Positions 52,092 to 55,858 of a stretch of DNA of 55,858 nt are shown here, piece after piece. Positions within the stretch are counted from its first letter, which is position 1. Each line of letters begins with the position of its first letter. The notes under the pieces were generated by a model. It made no database searches. It saw only the letters and a program-made list of their open reading frames with translations, and was not told the DNA's origin. Origin of the DNA: a virus; the IMG/VR virus record IMGVR_UViG_3300017989_000139, positions 1 to 55,858 of that record. One strand, given 5' to 3'. A program made the translations under genes and the position numbers.

Positions 52092-54253
52092 TGGGTTGGA
52101 TTGCAGGGCACCAACTGAAAACAGGGGCCCTCGCCGCTGCTATTCATTAGAGTTTGTTTGCCAAATTCTATAGGAATTGGGCCACCTTTATAGACCAGCG
52201 GGACTTCCAGGTTTTCGGGAACCTCTAATTTAGCAACAATTTCTGATGGTATATCGACTTTGATGGAATCCGGGAAACCGGTCACCTTTACTTCCGTTGG
52301 CATATCTTCAGCATTTAGCTTGAGTTCTGTCGGAAAATTGCTGGCTGGTTCTAATCGCAAAGCAGTTGGAATGGCAGTCGCATCAATTGGAATAGCTGCG
52401 GGGATTTCGGTAGCCAAAAGATTGATTGTGGTTGGAATTAAATTATCACTGACAAATCTGATTTCGCTCGGCAGAGGTTCGCCAATCCATTTTGCTTCAA
52501 TAGTTGGAATTGCTGGAACTTCCAAAGAAATTGAGCTTGGTAAATTGTGAATCAGTTTTAATTCAGGTATTTCGGGAGCTACTAAGCTGATTTCTGAGGG
52601 GATACCAAGATCAAGAATGTTTTCTTTTTTTTGTCGATAGTTTTCTCGATATTTTTGAGCAGCCTCTTCTTGCGGAGGCTGCATCGAAATCGTGTCATTC
52701 AATCCCAATTTTTTGATAACTTCGGTAACAACAGGAGAATGCTGGACTGAATCTGCATAAACTGCGAAACTAGGTGTTGGATTGGCACAAACGACTTCTA
52801 CCGAAATTGTGCAATCACAGCTTATTGTGGGAACTGTTCCCCAAGAAATTTCAATAGAAGGAATTGTTCCCCAAGAAATTCCAATTTCACTCGGCCAGTT
52901 TACAAGAGAGATTTCGCTGCACATGCAGATAAGAGAGATTTCGCTGCACAGGCAGACAAGAGAGATCTCGCTGGGGTAATTGACCAACGAAATATTATCC
53001 GGCCAATTGACCAACGAAATCTCACTACAACAATTAACCATTGAAATTTCGCTTGGGGCATTGATTAGCGAAATCTCGCTGGAACAGCCCACAATACTAA
53101 TTTCGCTTGGAATGTCATCAATTACGGTGATGACATTTGGGATATCTTCAACGATTTCTATTTGAGTTGGTATATCGCCAACGATTTCTATGACGCTTGG
53201 TTCGATTGTGATAACGCTTGGTTCGATTGTGATAATGCTTGGAATTTCCGGCTCAATAACAATGAGAGTGGGAATTTCAGGCACAATGGTAATTATTGTG
53301 GGAATCGGAGGCACTATCTGTATTATGGAAGGAATTTCGATGTTGATGCCGCTAAGAATAAAACTAGGAATTTCAATTCCAGGCACAACAATCTGGGGTA
53401 ATTCTATATCCACATCACAGGAAATCGGTGGAATACTTGGAACTGGAAAAGTTGGAACCTCTGGAATTGGAAGCAACCAGTTGGGTGGATCTGCGACGGT
53501 TGGGGCCACAGGCCGGTCTGTTGTTCGGGATGTTGGACTTTGGGCGATAGTACAATTTTCACTCGCTACTCTAACAATGGGATCTACCCTTGTGTTCGGG
53601 GGATAGGTGTGTGTGCCCGTTAGTGAAGTTGATGTTTGCCCATCACCAAAATCAAGTTCAAAGGTGCTGTAGTTTCCAGTAATCTCTATAGCGTATTGAT
53701 ATGTGGTGCCCTCACAGGGATCGGGCTCTGTAACTTCCTTAAAGCTAAAATCGATTTCGGGGCAAGGGACATCATCTGGGCACGGTGGTTCATCTATCAA
53801 GTCTTGGGCACAAGAATCCACCACTGTAAGAAACTGCTCAGTGGCGATTGTGCAATCCACGATTTGATTGTGGTGTTCGGCAATAACCATCCCTCGGACC
53901 CAGACCCCCTTTTCCTTGCAGGGACAACCAGGAGTGGGTACAGTAGAAGCTTTGTTGAATTTAGTAGGTTGGCCTCCCAAGTTTCGGGCACATCTTTTTA
54001 GTTTATCGACCTTGCCATATTCGTTTTTTTCTACTGCATCATAGTAAAAAAGCTCGCCTTCAAGATTTCCAAAACCATTGTCAGCCCATATCTCTGGCTC
54101 GTCAGGACCCACCGGATAGATCTCTATTTCTTGGGCCCAGGCTGCATTATCGGCTGCCAAGCGAGCTTCGCCAGTGTTGTAGACCAAGAACAGGGTATAA
54201 TTTGAGTCTACTGCTTGGGGGTATACTGGCTGTGGTGGGAAACCGACACTCAT
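52088..54253 (-). CDS. fibre-like virion protein with PKD domain and IPSEISL-type repeats
   Basis: A 721-aa protein. The N-terminal 160 residues have paired Cys and a head-like region. A PKD-type Ig domain sits at about 190-245 (FELDFGDGQTSTSLTGTHTY). From about residue 265 to the end, short hydrophobic strands repeat every 8-12 residues with the core I-P-S-E-I-S-L/I-V (PSEISLVCLC, CSEISLINAP, IPTIITIVPE, IPTELKLNAE). There are roughly thirty copies, broken only by a linker near 480-530. Periodicity suggests a beta-solenoid or long fibre shaft. CTAAATA upstream. No known fibre family recognised. Confidence 0.8.
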   Translation of the reverse strand: MSVGFPPQPVYPQAVDSNYTLFLVYNTGEARLAADNAAWAQEIEIYPVGPDEPEIWADNGFGNLEGELFYYDAVEKNEYGKVDKLKRCARNLGGQPTKFNKASTVPTPGCPCKEKGVWVRGMVIAEHHNQIVDCTIATEQFLTVVDSCAQDLIDEPPCPDDVPCPEIDFSFKEVTEPDPCEGTTYQYAIEITGNYSTFELDFGDGQTSTSLTGTHTYPPNTRVDPIVRVASENCTIAQSPTSRTTDRPVAPTVADPPNWLLPIPEVPTFPVPSIPPISCDVDIELPQIVVPGIEIPSFILSGINIEIPSIIQIVPPIPTIITIVPEIPTLIVIEPEIPSIITIEPSVITIEPSVIEIVGDIPTQIEIVEDIPNVITVIDDIPSEISIVGCSSEISLINAPSEISMVNCCSEISLVNWPDNISLVNYPSEISLVCLCSEISLICMCSEISLVNWPSEIGISWGTIPSIEISWGTVPTISCDCTISVEVVCANPTPSFAVYADSVQHSPVVTEVIKKLGLNDTISMQPPQEEAAQKYRENYRQKKENILDLGIPSEISLVAPEIPELKLIHNLPSSISLEVPAIPTIEAKWIGEPLPSEIRFVSDNLIPTTINLLATEIPAAIPIDATAIPTALRLEPASNFPTELKLNAEDMPTEVKVTGFPDSIKVDIPSEIVAKLEVPENLEVPLVYKGGPIPIEFGKQTLMNSSGEGPCFQLVPCNPTQ
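52900..53110 (-). repeat. DNA-level degenerate tandem repeats (SEISL core)
   Basis: In this stretch the fibre gene has about eight near-identical units containing GAAATCTC/GAGATTTC and CCAATT blocks every 24-30 bp, encoding S-E-I-S-L-V/I plus two to four variable residues. These are the most recent duplications of the repeat array. Confidence 0.75.
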
Positions 54254-54268
54254 GTTTTTCCTTTTTCC

Positions 54269-54275
54269 TATTTAG
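54269..54275 (-). promoter_or_regulatory. candidate late promoter (CTAAATA)
   Basis: CTAAATA on the minus strand, 15 bp upstream of the fibre gene ATG, with AAAAAGGA between; it overlaps the stop of the next gene upstream. Confidence 0.45.
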
Positions 54276-55858
54276 TAGATACCCATTAGGAATTGCGAGC
54301 CCGAAGGTCGCACTCCCGCATCATTAAACGTTGCATTGGTGCTGTTGAACTTAATGAAGGCTCGCGGACTATAGTCGAAACTTAGGTAAGCAATGCTGTC
54401 ATTATCTGAGGCAGCCAACAGAGTGTTTGAGGTATCGTTGAATCCTGAGACAGTTGTATCTTGTAGGGATCTAAATGATACAGATTGTACACTTGGTCCA
54501 CCGACCTCCCAAACCTCGGAAGTCTCATTATAGGCCAAAATCTCACTAGAATTATTAAAGAAATACAAGCCATCACTCAAAGTAACCAGTTCGCCTTCTG
54601 TTTTCTGAGTTGCTCCGGTCATTTCCTGTAGTCTTGTCATTCCCTGAAATGGCTCTAATACAGATCCCAATGTCTTAAAAAAACTATCTATTCGGAAGAA
54701 CTCGTTGACCGCACTATTCCGCAACAAATACCCTGTCGAATCTTTCCATGTTCCTCGATATGTGGCAAAATAGCCATTAGTTGGTACGCCGCCATCGTAA
54801 ACGGACGGGTGGGTTAGAAGCGTGTCGGCTCCATTTGTGAAATCCGAGGGCGTCAGAGTAACACGACCGCCACTTAATGTCGAGAGTGAATACGATAGCA
54901 GTTCAGGATTAGAGGGATTTGTATTAGGAGCAGCAACATGTTCTTGTGTGCCAAATACAAAGAATGCATCATCAGAGGAAATTAAAGCTGTCCAATTCCA
55001 AGGCCTTTCTTTTATTGAGGTTTTTGATTCGTAAGTGTCTGCAAAGCCATTGTGTTCTTTAACGGCAATTTTTTGGTTGGCCACATCACTTCCACCTATA
55101 GCCCAGAACAATAAAGCGGTTCCTGATATTCCCGAAGGATCAGTTCCTCGCCTTGTGAATGCCGTGTTGCGTGAAAATTCTCTTTTTGCCCTAGCTTCTG
55201 CGTCTGGGTCGTAAGGGGGATTCGCTAGATAGTCTAAGAATGAATCGTCTCGATTGACAACTACTTCTGTACCGGCTGCTTTAAAAGTCTCGCTTGCTAG
55301 TCCGAACTCATATGCCCGTGCAGTGGGACTTTGGTTCATCCACAACCAAAGATTTTCCTCTTCAACGATATCCATTGTGTTTTCATATGTCGTAATGCGA
55401 TAAGAGCCAAATTGTGTATCGACCCTGAGGGCGAGATCGTATAAACCTCCAATACCGAAAGAAGCCTTTGTTGTTCTTTGGTTTTCGTGTTCTAAATCAT
55501 CGGCAATATTCCATGTGTAGGTTATAATAGGATCGATTGGATCACCACAGTTATCCAACAATTCCCCAGCATAGGATCGACCCGGAGTATTGGGATTCTC
55601 TCCTTCGGGAATTTGAATCTGAATAAAGGTATCTGTGGGCGAACGAATCACAGGTGGCGTAGTATAAGGTCCTCCCGAAGGGATTCCAGGAGTAAGATCT
55701 TGGGTAGCTTGAGGGTCGTAATCAATAACGGCTACGTCGGGAGCCTCGATTCTAGCATCGATGATTTCGGAAAAAACAACTGTGTCTTCACCAAACTGAT
55801 TGATGACTCTCAATGATACATTATATCTGTTGGGTATTGTGTAGCACTTCTTGATTGA
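54272..55858 (-). CDS. tail/baseplate structural protein, N-terminus cut by window edge
   Basis: At least 528 codons, open to the window edge. The first visible residues (YTIPNRYNVSLRVINQFGED) are the end of a PKD/Ig-like domain. After a linker comes another Ig-like segment (ITYTWNIADDLEHENQRTTK) ending GIGGLYDLALRVDT. The C-terminal 350 residues form repeated beta blades (GTALLFWAIGGSDVANQKIA, DAFFVFGTQEHV, DGLYFFNNSSEILAYNETSE, NTLLAASDNDSIAYLSFDYS), like a Kelch-type propeller. This looks like a tail or baseplate-associated surface protein. The TTG at 55813 is not a likely start because the frame continues upstream. Confidence 0.78.
   Translation of the reverse strand, partial: SIKKCYTIPNRYNVSLRVINQFGEDTVVFSEIIDARIEAPDVAVIDYDPQATQDLTPGIPSGGPYTTPPVIRSPTDTFIQIQIPEGENPNTPGRSYAGELLDNCGDPIDPIITYTWNIADDLEHENQRTTKASFGIGGLYDLALRVDTQFGSYRITTYENTMDIVEEENLWLWMNQSPTARAYEFGLASETFKAAGTEVVVNRDDSFLDYLANPPYDPDAEARAKREFSRNTAFTRRGTDPSGISGTALLFWAIGGSDVANQKIAVKEHNGFADTYESKTSIKERPWNWTALISSDDAFFVFGTQEHVAAPNTNPSNPELLSYSLSTLSGGRVTLTPSDFTNGADTLLTHPSVYDGGVPTNGYFATYRGTWKDSTGYLLRNSAVNEFFRIDSFFKTLGSVLEPFQGMTRLQEMTGATQKTEGELVTLSDGLYFFNNSSEILAYNETSEVWEVGGPSVQSVSFRSLQDTTVSGFNDTSNTLLAASDNDSIAYLSFDYSPRAFIKFNSTNATFNDAGVRPSGSQFLMGIY

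Noticed and set aside
52900-53110. Possible CRISPR array
   Set aside because: The regular short repeats are in frame, degenerate and coding (S-E-I-S-L units) without unique spacers of uniform length.
52260-53606. Plus-strand frames with repeats such as REISLG
   Set aside because: They mirror the IPSEISL repeat array of the minus-strand fibre gene (near-palindromic codon blocks) and have no ribosome-binding sites.
1-55858. tRNA genes, rRNA genes, replication origin
   Set aside because: No cloverleaf, rRNA or iteron cluster could be recognised by eye; a covariance-model scan would be needed to exclude tRNAs.

Overview
The window is a segment of a large T4-like (myovirus) phage genome. It carries the T4-type head-assembly block on the minus strand in canonical order: terminase large subunit (TerL, gp17-like), portal (gp20-like), a large unknown protein, prohead protease (gp21-like), scaffold (gp22-like) and major capsid protein (gp23-like). 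T4-type late-promoter motifs (TATAAATA, GATAAATA, CTAAATA) precede several of these genes. DHFR and thymidylate synthase sit at the left edge, and tail or fibre proteins at the right edge. The host cannot be read from the sequence with confidence. Weak hints (a Gly/Tyr-rich secreted protein resembling planctomycete proteins, and many starts without a Shine-Dalgarno) suggest an aquatic bacterium with relaxed initiation, possibly a planctomycete.

Layout. 1-11.1 kb: accessory metabolism and glycan genes (DHFR, ThyA, sulfotransferase, several glycosyltransferases, GNAT, NUDIX, methyltransferase, RmlC-like epimerase). An IS200/IS605-type insertion of about 2.28 kb (TnpA, TnpB, an RHH gene and the relic of a second TnpB) cuts one gene at 5.8-8.1 kb; removing it restores the frame. 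11.1-16 kb: SpeD-like AdoMet decarboxylase, a 2H phosphoesterase, many small proteins and a homing endonuclease. 16.1-29.2 kb: head block with two inteins in the portal, a second free-standing homing endonuclease and a sulfotransferase-like gene. 29.3-38.3 kb: membrane and secreted functions (M28 aminopeptidase, HExxH metallopeptidase, trypsin-like protease, MscL channel) with unknown small proteins. 38.3-42.2 kb: J-domain protein, RecB/Cas4-like nuclease, DnaG-type primase. 42.2-47.7 kb: a large P/K/E-rich protein and an actin-like ATPase interrupted by a LAGLIDADG intein, with its downstream partner. 47.7-55.9 kb: virion structural proteins, including a fibre-like protein built of IPSEISL-type repeats, interspersed with GT9, a methyltransferase and a DUF115-like protein.

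The most notable system-level signal is a short N-terminal peptide shared by at least nine otherwise unrelated small proteins (for example [40 protein letters not shown]). It closely resembles the T4 internal-protein capsid-targeting sequence MKTYQEFIAE, which gp21 cleaves after the Glu. Since gp21 is encoded here, these proteins are candidates for head-packaged, co-injected effectors. They include a 2H phosphoesterase (a possible anti-CBASS or RNA-end enzyme), a protein with a Cys-His-Asp triad pattern, a J-domain protein and a basic protein. All functional statements come from reading motifs by eye; no database search was run.
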